A DNA stretch of 64,000 nucleotides from Procambarus clarkii (GCF_040958095.1 NC_091220.1:24023169-24087168); one strand, 5' to 3'. Positions 19,241 through 30,601 are shown, counted from the stretch's first letter. Notes: generated by a model not told the origin, from the letters alone. Numbers and translations: made by a program.

Positions 19241-20111
19241 AGGCAACCAAACAGATTTATTTCATGGTGCATTTTTACATTTAATAGTGTTAATGATACA
19301 CCCAAAGAAAAAGAAATCCTCTCTACCTAAGTTAGTAAATATTGAAGTTGATTTAGATCACATTCTGTTGCAAGATCTTTCAGTTGCACATATTCAATTC
19401 TGGGGACATCATATAAATAATAAATTTTCACCTCAATTCCACCCTGAACTACCAATAGATGGTTATCCACGTTCATCTTTCTTTTCTGAAGATGAACGAT
19501 TATCTTGGCAAGGTGAGATTGCTTATTTCCAGCCGAAATCTACTGTCTTAAATTGTGCATCAAAAATAAGATTAGAACATCTTCAAAATATTTGTAATCA
19601 TGCTAACAATTGTTATTGGCAAGAGCACATTTTTATTTTTGGAAAGCATATACTTACCAAGAAGGAACTTGATGAAATAATGAGTTTTATAAACCCAAAG
19701 GACACTGTGGTGTCTATTTATGCTCGTGGTGGATGGGTTGAGAGTTTTTTGCTGGATCGAGGTGTGAGCATTATTCCAACAGAAAACACAGAAAGATTAG
19801 AGTATATAACTGCAGTTAAATGGTTACCAAACGGGTATATTAGGCATATAGTTAAAGAAACTTGTATTAATAAAGAATATTCAAATGCCAATATACTTAT
19901 AATCAATGAACCAATTGGGAATTTTTATATGACTATCATTAGTATACTTAAAAGTTTCAAAGGACGATTAGTGATAATGTTTGGTTCCAACTTTCCTATG
20001 GTTATTAAAAGTGTTTTAAATGAAAAATACATTCATGTACAAACATCTAGTGTGCCCATTTTTATTAGGTCTACTGTTCATTTTTATATGAGAATAGACA
20101 ATATCATATGA
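19152..20111 (+). CDS. Methyltransferase-like protein, membrane-anchored
   Basis: The 319-codon ORF has hydrophobic segments in the first 50 residues, overlapping the preceding ORF; an ATG at 19293 would give a soluble 272-aa form. Residues about 180-270 have a Rossmann-like order: DTVVSIYARGGWVESFLLDR in the place of the SAM-binding V-x-S-I-G-x-G-x-G-x-x-E loop, then a GVSIIPTENT strand ending in an acidic residue, and later ANILIINEPIG and RLVIMFG strands. The glycine loop is imperfect (YARGGW), so activity is doubtful. The class is inferred from fold pattern only. Confidence 0.4.
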   Translation: MNCYQVILTLFYLIILFYSTYIIIIKEFPEGNQTDLFHGAFLHLIVLMIHPKKKKSSLPKLVNIEVDLDHILLQDLSVAHIQFWGHHINNKFSPQFHPELPIDGYPRSSFFSEDERLSWQGEIAYFQPKSTVLNCASKIRLEHLQNICNHANNCYWQEHIFIFGKHILTKKELDEIMSFINPKDTVVSIYARGGWVESFLLDRGVSIIPTENTERLEYITAVKWLPNGYIRHIVKETCINKEYSNANILIINEPIGNFYMTIISILKSFKGRLVIMFGSNFPMVIKSVLNEKYIHVQTSSVPIFIRSTVHFYMRIDNII

Positions 20112-20575
20112 TTATTGAATTTGTTATTGTGTGGAAATATATAATGAGAATTGATGACATTAATAATAGTTTTGATTTTTAAAATTATGCACCCACAAAA
20201 AATTCCTGGCTTGTACTAATGTGAGGTTTAATTTAAGGTAAATAAGTTAATAAAGGATGATTCTGACTTTAATTATATACAGTTATAATTACCCACAACA
20301 TCTCAATGGTAATAATGATTTAAGTAAATAAAGCCAGTGACAAGTCACAGTCAGACAGAACAAGTACAGCCAGTGACAAGTCAGTCAGGCAGAACAAGCA
20401 CAGCCAGTGACAAGTCAGTCAGGCAGAACAAGCACACCCAATGACAAGTCAGGCAGAACAAGCACAGCCAGTGACAAGTCTGGGCTAAGTTTTTATAATT
20501 GCTGTTATACAAAGCTTAAAAGAACAAGAGGTCATAAATTTTTAACTAACTCAAAATAAGATATAAAAAACATCA
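20112..20575. other. Intergenic stretch with tandem repeat
   Basis: Apart from the tandem repeat at 20332-20490 nothing is recognised. Confidence 0.5.
20332..20490 (+). repeat. Tandem repeat, about 30-37-bp units
   Basis: About five units of AGCCAGTGACAAGTCAGTC followed by AGGCAGAACAAGCAC, with small indels. Direct repeats without unique spacers, so not a CRISPR array. Confidence 0.85.
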
Positions 20576-20730
20576 TTACTTCCACACGCCTCTGAGCCCA
20601 AATATCAGCCCAGAAAATGTTGGAAAAGACTGCAACCAATGCAGAGTACTTGCAAACATTATGGGCTCAAGGGTTGACCACAGACTTAATGACGCTGTGT
20701 ATTTTATTTTATTTTTTTTAATTTCACCAG

Positions 20731-20825
20731 GTCTGAAAATGAATGACTGTAAAGCTAATGTATCTTTGGTAAACTGATCAAACAAATGTTCATCCAGGCT
20801 GGTTATGCTTTTAAATACAGGGCGT
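20731..20825 (-). pseudogene. Inverted fragment of the zinc-finger gene
   Basis: The minus strand reads VFKSITSLDEHLFDQFTKD, nearly identical to the last finger of the zinc-finger pseudogene at 6014-6120, and diverges after about 30 codons. It is a partial, inverted duplicate. Confidence 0.75.
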
Positions 20826-20833
20826 GTCTCCAT

Positions 20834-21744
20834 TATGATAAGGAAATACGAACACTGACATAAACCGTTTGTGACGTGTGGACGTAAATACTAGTCAATT
20901 CACACGCTTCACCCTGCCCGCCATGCAAGGCCCCACCCAATAGGCCAAGTTTTTGTGATGATTAAAATTTTATTAGAAGAGCTGTTTTTTTGTAAGTTTG
21001 TAAAGCACGTTTCAAGGATATTTTCATCAATATATATCAAAGGTTAGAAGAGCTTTAATTAAAAATTAGGTAACTGTTACTTTAAGCACTGTAATCTGAA
21101 TGAAGTTCATCTTGTGGGTGAGCTGATAGATAATTTATTACCAAAGTTTTCTTAAGACCTCTATCCTTAACAACTTTCCAAGTGGTTTTTTTAAAGCTGG
21201 TCTCCTTATTTCTTTTCCCCTGATGCTCTTTCAACTGCTGTACTTCGTCCCGTAGGTAATTTAATTCTGTCCTCAGAGCTTCAACTAAAACCAATAGTTC
21301 AATCATTAAAACATCCATAATGTATAATAAATAACTTTAAAACGGAGGAGCTTTGGCTAGCACACTCTCTCAGTCTAGGATGAAAGTAAATGTTCCTCGA
21401 AAAGAAGGTTTCATTTTATTCTTTTGTAACAAAAAAACTTATTATATTCTCGAAACTCCACTACACCCAGCTTCTACATTCGAAGGACTATACAGCTCTA
21501 TTTTTGCTGCATATGGTAAAAATATTTCATACTATTATATTTGCACTTGAGCTTTAGCAGATTCCATCCAATTCTTTAGTAGATCTATAAATTTGTTAAT
21601 TTGTACTAAAAAATATATACAGTACATGGTTTAACTGCACAATGCATCCTGTAATTCAAATTATTCTTTTATTTATTTATAAATCCTACTGACAATGAAG
21701 AAAATTTTACTTTCCATGTCTATAAATTTAACAATCAAAACCAA
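20834..21744. other. Mostly non-coding stretch with a coiled-coil ORF fragment
   Basis: On the minus strand 21082-21318 encodes 78 aa with a short leucine-heptad segment (LVEALRTELNYLRDEVQQLK) typical of retroelement ORF1 coiled coils, but no further element sequence is seen. A plus-strand ORF from ATG 21380 to 21550 (57 aa, Tyr/Phe-rich) is also open. Neither is supported by homology that I can recognise. Confidence 0.3.
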
Positions 21745-22988
21745 CTAAATTTTAACAACTATTTTTCTTTTTTTTGATGATGATGATGATGATGATAATG
21801 ATGAGGAGGAGACTGACAAAGTCAATGGGGTTGGAGGTTCTTCAGATAATATTGGGAATGATTGTTTTATAGTTTGTATAACCAAATATTTTATTCGCTT
21901 TGCAGAAAGTTCTTCCTCCTTTTTCTTTTTCTCTTCCTTCTTCTTCTTCTTTTCTTCCTTCTTTTTTTTCTTTTCTTCCTTCTTTTTCTTTTTCCTTTCT
22001 TCCTTTTTCCGCTTTCTTGTTATTTTCTCATCTTGGTTTGAAAGAGATAATAAACTCACTTCCCTTGTTATTTTCTCATCTTGGTTTGAAAGAGATAATA
22101 AACCCAAAGTGGATGATGAATTTCCAGATGTGGATCCTGCTCCTGAGATAGATGGTGACACTGTTGGTGGCAATGAATGTACATGCTTTAAATTTCCATC
22201 AGCATGTATCTGAGGTACATTGTAGCTTGTATTTGTATTTGAAAGCTGTTGATCTGTAGATACCAATAATTGTTGTTGTTGTTGTTGTTGTGGTTGATTA
22301 ACATATACATCTTCATTCCAATCTGAACTTGAAATTGTATTTAGAGATAAACCCAAAGTGGGTAATGGATTTCCTGCTCCTGAGGTAGATGGTGACACTG
22401 TTGGATCAAGGAATGTCAATGAATGTTCATGATATAAATTTACATCATCTACCGGAGGTGCATTGTAATAGGTATTTGAAAACTGTTGATCTTCGTGTAC
22501 CAATAATTGTTGTTGTTGTTGTTGATTAACATATGCATCTTCATTCAAACCTGAACTTGATATTGTATTTTCAGGAAACGACACCATTAGTTGTTGATAA
22601 TCATTATTAATTGATTCACCTGTTTTACAATATTTGTCAATTATATAAGTCAGATCTGTTTCTCTTTGTTCTTCTTCAATTTGTATGTTAGGTTGATGAT
22701 AATTACACTTCAAATTGGCTGCTGGTAAATTGGTGGTTTCTGATATTAGTTGATAATTTGAGCTTGAAGTAGATGGCAAATAAATGTTGTTATTTTTTTC
22801 TCCTCCTCTTGTGGTGTTAGTTTCTGAGGGAAAGAGGACATCAATGAAATCAGGAATTTGATCCAAAAAATATTCTTCTCTATGTTGTTGCTGTTGTTGT
22901 TGTTGCTGTTGTTGTTGCTGTTGTTGTTGTTGTTGTTGTTGTTGAACATGATGAACTCCATTTTCCTGAGTTTTGTTTGCAATTCTTT
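21745..22988 (-). pseudogene. Gln/Lys/Ser-rich protein, C-terminal part, split by MITE
   Basis: The ORF from 23022 to 21745 begins inside the MITE, so its first codons are not native. Native sequence starts at the TTAA junction (22988). It encodes a poly-Gln tract, two copies of an NTISSSxxNEDxYVNQ unit each followed by Gln repeats, and two related TVSPSxSGAG segments. Two copies of LSLSNQDEKITR and a long Lys/Glu charged helix follow, then a Ser-rich C-terminus ending KKRKIVVKI that looks like a nuclear localisation signal. No domain is recognised. Removing the MITE with one TTAA joins this frame to the reading frame at 24555-25312. Confidence 0.55.
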
Positions 22989-22991
22989 TAA

Positions 22992-24551
22992 CCCTTACAC
23001 AGCTCAGGGGTCCTTGGGACATTTACACCCCTGTGCGCAAGAAAAAAAAAATCAAAAATTTTTTTTCGTCTTCTAAACATGTTAATTTGTGTCCCCTGAG
23101 CACGGAAAAAAAAATCGTAGGTGACATATTTTGGGCGCAATTGACCGAGGAAGTCTGGCAAAAAGTGGGCGTTAACAGAGCGGTCGTCAGACCCGGTCAG
23201 CGTCACCCGCGTTGACAGATGGGAGTTGCCACAAAGATATTATTACCTAATTGTTTCAATGTCTCCGATTGATTTTTTCTTAGTTTTTTTGCAGTAATAT
23301 TATTCAATAGTGTGTATTGTAATATATTTATATAATAAAAGTGGTTAATAATCGCTATACTCAAAAGTATGATGTGCATATTAGTGATTCAATTATTATG
23401 TTTATAAAACAATGAACAAATAGTTTTGCTGCTATTACACTCTATACACAGGTTATATATAAGTATTGGCATGTTTTGGTCACCATAACGAACCACTAAG
23501 TTGGTATTGAGAGTCGAAAAGCAACGAGGAGTTACCGCCACACACCAGCCAGCCACTCGCTGCCACTCCCTCAACACACGCACTAAACTTTCTCCCCCAA
23601 CAATACCATTTGTGGTGTTATTACACTATATACAGACGTTATATATAAGTATGTGTATATTTTGTTCACCACAACTGTACAGCTAAGCTGATATAGTTAG
23701 TTCAGGCACTAAGAGTCGTCGCTATACACAGATGGCGGCTCCCTCACTCTTTCAAGGTCACACGCACTAAACTTTCTCCCCCAACAATACCTTTTGCAGT
23801 GTTATTACCCTATATACACATATTATATATAAATATCTACATGTTTTATGCACCGTAACTGTACACCTAAGCTTGTAGTGCGCCCAAAGAGCATAGTGGC
23901 CACCCTCTAAACATCTAGACAAATCGTGCAGACGACGTCATCTCCGTCACCCATATGGCTCCTCCCAGCATAATCCTTTTGCTGTTATTACACTAATACA
24001 CACATTATATATAAGTATCTACATTTGTGTTCACCATAGAGAACCACTGACCTGGTATGGTGAATGCAAACAATAACAGGTGGCCACACAGTTAGTAAAC
24101 GATGCTGTCTCCCTCCGTCTCTCAGCATCACTCCTCTCACAGCGCTAATTATTACAACAATCCTGCTATTATCACAACCCTGGTTATTTATATCACAGTC
24201 ATTGGTCATCTGTAATATTGTCATCGCTAAATAATAACCATTATATATTTATTTTGACATTTTTTGGCGATGCTGTGGTCATAAGCTGAACATCAATGCT
24301 GTTCGCTCATGCTGCGTGCGCTGGCCTTGGTTGCTCTAACAGTACTGTGCCTCTCACACCTGAGAATATTGCCCACGATTTTTTTTTCAAAATGGCATCT
24401 GTTTACAAGAGCCCTGAGGAAGCTACTGTGCACCCTGTGTAGCCGCGGGCCATTTGAATCAGGCCTGGCACCCTATGGCGTATATATATGCCATGCGCAC
24501 CATGGGACATATTACTCAGGGCGTATATATACGCCATGCGCAGTTTAAGGG
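22992..24551. mobile_element. Non-autonomous piggyBac-like MITE
   Basis: The 1560-bp element is flanked by TTAA on both sides (22988-22991 and 24552-24555) and its ends are CCCTTA...TAAGGG, matching piggyBac target-site preference and termini. It encodes no transposase. The interior has about four 180-bp repeats marked by TTATATATAAGTAT and CACTAAACTTTCTCCCCCAACAAT. A subterminal palindrome GGCGTATATATACGCC occurs twice near the right end. It splits a low-complexity gene. Confidence 0.75.
23370..24060. repeat. Internal tandem repeats of the MITE
   Basis: Four diverged units of roughly 180 bp, each with a TATTACACTATATACA...TTATATATAAGTAT core followed by TTCACCA. Confidence 0.7.
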
Positions 24552-24554
24552 TTA

Positions 24555-24870
24555 AATGTTGTTATATTCTTCTTCACCTTATTTTCCAAAACTGATTCTT
24601 CATCATCAGATTCCAAAGCAGCAGGAGCAGCAACAGCAGTGGCAACGATGGTGGTCAGGGTAGTACTAGTAGTGGTGGTGGTGGTGGTGGCACTAGTGGT
24701 GGTGGTGGTGGTAGTAGTAGTAGTAGCAGTAGTAGTAGTAGTAGAAGTAGCAGATTTATCTAAATCTTTGTTTGTCGATGACCCTAATTCTTCCTTATTG
24801 CCTGTATCATGCTCATTATTATCTTCTTTACTGTTATCACTACCACCATCATCATCATTATTATTACTAT

Positions 24871-24901
<31 letters not shown>

Positions 24902-24904
24902 GCC

Positions 24905-24955
<51 letters not shown>

Positions 24956-25312
24956 GCCACCACCATCAATACTACTGTTACTGTTACTGCTGCTGCCTCT
25001 ACTGCTGCTGCTGCTGCTTCTTATGCTGCTGCTGCCTCTTCTGATGCTGATTCTTCTGCTGCTGCTGCTGCTTCTTATGCTGCTGCTGCCTCTTCTGATG
25101 CTGATGTCTTTTCTGTTGTCACTTCTACTTCTGCTATCATCTTCATTATCCTTATCATCATTATCATCCAGTAATAATAATGATGTAGTTGCTGATTCAG
25201 TAATGTTAGTAGTAGTAGTTTTAGCCTTGTTTTTTTTTTTTTTAATTTTCTCTCCTGATATAACTTGATAGGATGATGATGATGATGATGGGCTTGATGG
25301 ATTTTTTTCCTA
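24555..25312 (-). pseudogene. Ser/Thr/Gly-rich N-terminal part of the MITE-split gene
   Basis: On the minus strand a frame is open from about 25312 to the TTAA junction. It reads as Ser/Arg-rich and acidic segments, a Gly/Ser run, an Asn/Asp run, a Thr-rich run and finally an acidic ESDDEESVLENKVKK segment before the junction. It has no ATG, and a TAG lies just upstream, so the original start may have been in the gene at 25339-26336 or was lost. Plus-strand poly-Leu ORFs here are shadows of triplet repeats. Confidence 0.4.
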
Positions 25313-25338
25313 ATCTTTATGACTGAGGGAAGAATATT

Positions 25339-26336
25339 TTAATTTTCTTCGTTTTTGAATAAATTCCTGATTTGTATACCTAAAAAGTAGTCTTCTAAAA
25401 CTTCCCGTTTATCTAAATGTATAAAACCAGATGAAATTATTTTTTGTAGGATAATTCTAGATAATCTATTCTTATCTATATCACAATTCCTATACTGAAA
25501 TTGGTTCTTAATTATGTAATGTAAACTTTCCAGTATTATTTTAAAAGATTCTGTCAAATTCATATTCTTTGGAGAACATTTGGGTTTCACTTCATTCTTA
25601 TGTAAGTCGATTATCTTCAGTATATTATTTCTATACTTTGGAAGTGGAAATTTTACTTCACAGCAGTTACATTCCATAATTGAAATGATTTCATTCTTCA
25701 ATCTAAACCCTTCATGTATGAAAGTTTGTTTATTTCTTGATATTTGAGTCTTTAAATTTTCATACTTGGTTTTAAATAAAAAGGCTGACACTTCAAAAGA
25801 TTTATCATCATCATCAACATCATCATCATCATCATCATCATCATTATCATCATCATCATCATCATTATTATGCTTATGCTTTTTTTCATTTCCTTTATTA
25901 TATATAATATTTCATTAATTTTATCTAATGTAGTTGTATATACTACAAATGGTGCTCTCTTACACTCATGATCTATTATTTTCTGGAATGATATAAATAT
26001 GCCATTACATTTTATGCAAATGTAACAACGATTGTTATTATCCATGTAAGAAAATGTGGATAATTTTTCCAACTGATCATTAGTTATCCATATTTTATAT
26101 TTTTGTTTATCTTCCAATTCTGGATAGGATAGGTAGATAAATTTTTTTATTCTCTTATGGTATTCTTGAACATAAGTCAGTGTTCTTATACTAGAGTACA
26201 GATGAGTCCCCTTTAATATAAAATATTTAGGGAGACCATCATAGAGTTGTTGTTCTGATGTAAACGTGGTGGGTGCCTCATGTGGGAGTGGATCTCGACG
26301 ATTCACGTTGTTCTTAATTGGAGCCATTGAAAACAA
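25339..26336 (-). pseudogene. Zinc-finger-like protein, one frameshift in an A-run
   Basis: The first frame (start at 26336 or ATG at 26327) contains CYICIKCNGIFISFQKIIDH, a possible C2H2-type finger, near residue 105. At a seven-A run near 25880 the coding sense passes to another frame, where an Asp-rich tract (from GAT triplets) leads into the 25791-25339 ORF. That ORF includes CNCCEVKFPLPKY...LH.....KC, a second Cys/His cluster. Together this would be about 330 residues. The family is unknown. The start is 254 bases from the divergent Fic gene, so they may share a promoter region. Confidence 0.45.
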
Positions 26337-26409
26337 TAAAGCAGAAGAATCCCACAGGCTGGAGAATCATGCATGTGTATACAGCTGGCATTGAGATAAG
26401 CTGTAGCTG

Positions 26410-26490
26410 GTTAGATAAATCTTCTAAAACGGCATTTACAGTAGTTTTTAGGTTGTGCAGTGTGCTCACAGAGTAAATCCGAATCCTAAA
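26410..26490 (+). promoter_or_regulatory. Upstream segment shared with cytochrome c
   Basis: GTAGCTGGTTAGATA...TACAGTAGTTTTTAG...GGTTGTGCAGTGTGCTC lies upstream of the Fic gene. The same blocks in the same order occur at 59383-59476, upstream of cytochrome c. Confidence 0.55.
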
Positions 26491-26589
26491 ACAAAGAAAA
26501 AAGTGTCACTTTTTATTTTATTCGTTTAACGTAAAGATAAAATAATAGTATATTATGCTTGTTTAACTTTTTTAAAAAATATATAAACG

Positions 26590-27471
26590 ATGTTTTTTTC
26601 ATATGAATTAAGCCTAAACTTAAAAAATAAAGTATCTGAAATTAATAAATTTAAACAAATATATTTAGGTCAAGATAATAATAAAAAAGTTCAAGGGTTA
26701 GTTGTAAAAACCATGGAATATGGTTTTTTAACTAATTTAATGAAACATGAAAATATTGCGATTTGGCCACACAACCAGAAAAAAACTCTAATCACTAATT
26801 GGAAAGTTAGAGAGGTTAGAAACTTACTAAGAGCAATAGAATATTTAAATTTCATTAGAGGTCATAAAAAGATTAAGGAAGAGATAGTAGGAGATAAGGA
26901 TATGTACACTTTATTAGGTTTAATTGATCTTGAAACTTGCGTTTTAAATTTACACAAAATATTAATGAGAGGATTGTTATCACCCGAAAAATGTGGTTAT
27001 GTAAGTACCAATATACGCTGTACAAAGATTAGTAATAACACAAGTGTCAAGGGTTTGTATGTATATCCACATATCCATTCAATTCAGGATGGAGAAAATC
27101 GTATTTTGGTTATTTTGGACAATTACAATTCTACATTGACCCAAAAAATATTCACATTTTTAGGGCCAGAGGAAGAATTTGAATGGATTTTTAAATTAAT
27201 TTCATGGTTTATCCTAGAAATGCTTACTCTCCATCCTTTTTCAGAAGGAAATGGTTATTTGACACGTCTTTTAGTCAATTATATATTGTCAACATTAATG
27301 CCATTTCCAACATCTATCATGGGGAATTTAGAATGGGCTATTATCCATGATCGAAAACTAAATACAAAAAAACAACGCCCACCTCTTAACATACTCAAAT
27401 TAGTAATTGAAAGTGTCTTGTTCAATTGGCGAATGTATTTTTATCTGTTATCTGTGGTCAGAAAAAAATAA
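26590..27471 (+). CDS. Fic-domain protein
   Basis: This intact 293-aa ORF starts at ATG 26590. The Fic core HPFSEGNGYLTRLL (around residue 215) matches the HPFxxGNGxxxR motif. The catalytic His, Phe, Gly-Asn-Gly and final Arg are present, with Tyr in place of the usual Arg after GNG. An upstream segment with VYPHIHSIQDGENRIL may form the substrate flap. Fic enzymes transfer AMP or related groups from nucleotides to hydroxyl side chains of proteins, often to control host signalling or chaperones. No obvious inhibitory (S/T)xxxE(G/N) helix was found. Its TAA overlaps the ATG of the next gene. Confidence 0.7.
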   Translation: MFFSYELSLNLKNKVSEINKFKQIYLGQDNNKKVQGLVVKTMEYGFLTNLMKHENIAIWPHNQKKTLITNWKVREVRNLLRAIEYLNFIRGHKKIKEEIVGDKDMYTLLGLIDLETCVLNLHKILMRGLLSPEKCGYVSTNIRCTKISNNTSVKGLYVYPHIHSIQDGENRILVILDNYNSTLTQKIFTFLGPEEEFEWIFKLISWFILEMLTLHPFSEGNGYLTRLLVNYILSTLMPFPTSIMGNLEWAIIHDRKLNTKKQRPPLNILKLVIESVLFNWRMYFYLLSVVRKK

Positions 27472-27894
27472 TGAAACTTTATATTATATTTATATGTTTA
27501 ATTCTTTATTCAATAATATTAAATTACATTTATAAGAAAAATATGAGTAATAATCCAAAGAAAGACTCTAATTTAATATTAATGTCACACCCTCCATATG
27601 AAAAGATTACAAGAGAGATGGATTGTACTATTAACAATATAGCATGCCAGAAAAAATGAAGACTGTCAAACAGTTTGCTCTTCTTCTTTAGGAGTTACTT
27701 GCATTAATAGTGTTTGTAATTATGACACTGATCATAAATGTTTAAATGGAGGATTTCCTATTAATTATGTTGGGGAAACTAATTTAATAACCACCATATG
27801 TGCTTGTATGGATAATGGACACTATATCGGTGAGCAATGTCAATACCAAAATTCCTTTCGACCAACGTCTCATAAAAGCTTCCCTATTAGCTAA
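27471..27894 (+). pseudogene. PIF-3-like cysteine-rich membrane protein, one frameshift
   Basis: The ATG at 27471 opens with a signal-anchor (LYIIFICLILYSIILNYIY). The frame stops at 27657-27659 next to an A6 run, and the downstream frame continues to the TAA at 27892-27894. Cysteines across both parts are spaced C-x6-C-x6-C-x3-C-x7-C-x4-C-x7-C-x20-C-x1-C-x9-C. An N-terminal anchor and an early C-x6-C-xn-C-x3-C cluster recall per os infectivity factor 3 of baculoviruses, nudiviruses and nimaviruses, an envelope protein of the gut-entry complex. The last part, CLNGG...CAC...GEQC, also resembles an EGF-like module, which is the main alternative. One base is missing, so it is disabled. Confidence 0.4.
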
Positions 27895-27968
27895 AGACGG
27901 ACGTATATTATTTTAAAGTAAAAAAAAAAAAAAGATTTTCCCATCTATAAGTATACTACAATTTCACT

Positions 27969-30341
27969 ATGTTGCTCTTTAAAATGAATGATCAATATTA
28001 TACTTATCCACTTATTCAAAATTATGATCCGTTAAAACGAACTTATCAAGACTCACATATCAATCCCAATACTGGGACTTTTAATAAAATAACTCGTGAT
28101 CTTCAAACTATAAGTTGTACTTCATCAAGAAAAAATAAGAAGAGTTTATATGGTTTTGGATCACTAACAGATATGTGTGGGAAAAGAGAAATTGATTTGA
28201 TTTGATTAACAAATGGAACAGTTCATCATTTATATCGTAAATTTTGGGAGACAAACACTATATGTGGTTCCCATGTCATACGTCTACCTAGTTTAGATTA
28301 TAAACATTTTATCTTGGATGTTGATTTTAAAAAAATGTGTACTCTTGAATCATTTCGTTTATCGACAGCTGAGTACCTAGAATATCTAACACTTAAACAA
28401 TCAGGGTCATCCTTACAATTAACAACATCCATTGTTGATGGACAGATCTATTATAATACAAATTATGTCATATATGAACTTGTTTCTCATATTGTTTATT
28501 ATTTAGGTCTAGACTGGCTACCAATTTATATTTTAGGTAAATCACAAACGTTTACTCAAGGATTTCATCTTGAAATACCCCACCTAACTCTTTCCTATTA
28601 TGATTTTGCCCTAATGTCCAATTCATGTAAAGAACTCTTACCTACTCTCGTAGATATTACTACCATATATAGTATTTTTGGCTCTCAAAAAATTCAACTG
28701 CAAACACCTTTAAACGAAATGGACTGCACTTATTTACCATATGCGGTTTTCCACAAAAATAATATTTACGATATGTCAAACTCACCACCCTCATATATTT
28801 TATCAAGTATGGGTGAAGTTTTTGAGTTATTTAATATCTGTAAATATCATGAACCTTCATCCATTAGAGGATTCCCAACTATTATCGGGTTGGATGATGA
28901 TACATATGCTCTGGATGTTTTTCAGAAAAATGTTCAAACATTTATGCAAAACAAAGAAAATATTGATGACGCCGAAAATTATTGTACTATATATGAAAAT
29001 TATGATAATTCTAGGGAGAGAGATGAAGAAAAAATACTAGATATAACAGAAGAAAATTTGTTCATGTTTTCCAATGTTAACAATATTATCAATAAAATTA
29101 TATTGGGTTTATTTTTTGTTACACTTAGTAAGGAATTTAAACTTTCTATATATAAATCTCTTCATTTTCAAGAGGAACAACAAGAAGAGAATAACCAACT
29201 CTTAATTATACTTGAAAAATATCCAAATAGTTTTATACATATTAACGAAATTCCGCATTACCTGATTCTTCTTACAAATGACAATGACGCTGAGGCAAAC
29301 TTTGACTACGATAAAATACAAATGACAGCAAATCGTATTGAAAAAGTGTTTACAGTTCAACCTTTAAGGCAAACATCTATTCGCGGAACAGTTGCCAGTA
29401 GCAATATCAGTCGAGATACCAATTCTTTCTTGAAACGAATTCAGCCATTTACCATTGAACATATAACCCGTTTATGTTTGCAGAGTAAACAACATCTTCA
29501 CACTGTCTTGTATCTTTTAGCATTGTTATATGTTAAAAAGATCCGTCAAAAGTCCCTGGGAATGACATTTCCTGACTACAATTATTTTATAGCCCAAATA
29601 ATTAGAGATTTAAATTTTAATCACTTAGATACTGGACCACTTTATGAAATCATCTATCTTCTTAACCAATATCAGGAACACCAGCAAGTAAAAGAAGAAT
29701 TAGAAGATTGGATAATTTTGTGTCTTCTAAATCTTCTCATTGTTAGTGATGTGGTATCAATGAAAGAAGCTTTTGATCTAGTAGAAAAAATTGATTCTCA
29801 AAGATTGGATTTTGTCATGAATATAAATGTGGAAGATTTTGACAGTGACACTTATCGGGTAGTACCATCAGCTAATAGTAATTCACGTCCTACTAAATTT
29901 CCTCGGATTATAATAGCTTTTTCTTTCTTACAGAATTTTGGTATAACGGAATATAAAATTTTTTTAGCTATATATAAACCTATTATATGTGATAAGAATT
30001 CGCGCCAGATTAATGTTTGGGATAATACTACTAAGAAGTGGTCAGTAGCTAATAATCACATTAATTCTTCTTTACTAGCACCAGACCTAGCTTACATTGC
30101 ACATCAAATTATTTTAATTGATAGCATACTACAACAACAACAACCACAATTACTGGAAAATGAAATGTTTCTTTCACTTACCTTACCACCAACACCACTA
30201 CAATCCAACAGCAACTTATTACCACCTCCTCCTCCGTTGTCACCTTCTCCATCAATAACCTCATCAACTTCTTCATCGAATTCAAACTCAAACCTTCCCT
30301 CTCCTTCAGCCAATGGTAGAGTAAAAAAAAAAAACTACTGA
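27969..30341 (+). pseudogene. Primase-helicase (D5/P143-like), N-terminal primase part
   Basis: A single frame runs from ATG 27969 to 30341, interrupted by one TGA at 28203-28205. After the stop come an archaeo-eukaryotic primase DxD motif in FILDVDF (near 28305) and a GFHLEIPHL motif (near 28560) in the place of the sxH motif. A long middle region without motifs follows, then a Pro/Ser-rich end that fades into an A-run and an (AAT)n microsatellite at 30349. Primase-helicases of this architecture start DNA synthesis and unwind the fork in large DNA viruses. The next feature holds the helicase. Confidence 0.6.
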
Positions 30342-30348
30342 TTCTACA

Positions 30349-30404
<56 letters not shown>
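30349..30404 (+). repeat. (AAT)n microsatellite in primase-helicase gene
   Basis: About 18 AAT units expand an Asn tract between the primase and helicase parts, next to an A12 run. The downstream frame remains readable to about 30510. Confidence 0.9.
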
Positions 30405-30405
<1 letters not shown>

Positions 30406-30601
30406 TACAAGAAACGAAGTCTTATTCAGAATAGTCTTCTAAATTCTATAAAGAGTTTTTATGCAAACATGAAAATCTTGGATATACCTCGATATTTTAT
30501 TGCTTCTTCTTAATGTTATATCGTCAGCGGCAGTAGCAGTAGTGAGATGAACCAAATTTTTTATATCCTACCACTTCCCCTGTAAAAATCATCAAATAAT
30601 A

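Noticed and set aside
20332-20490. Possible CRISPR array
   Set aside because: Repeats are contiguous with no unique spacers, and the context is eukaryotic.
22973-24548. Short ORFs inside the MITE
   Set aside because: None resembles a transposase, and they cross internal repeats.
24639-25268. Plus-strand poly-Val/poly-Leu ORF of 209 aa and overlapping poly-Tyr/His and Thr/Ala ORFs
   Set aside because: Products of GTG, CTA, TAC and CTG triplet repeats; the minus strand gives a more protein-like frame that joins across the MITE.
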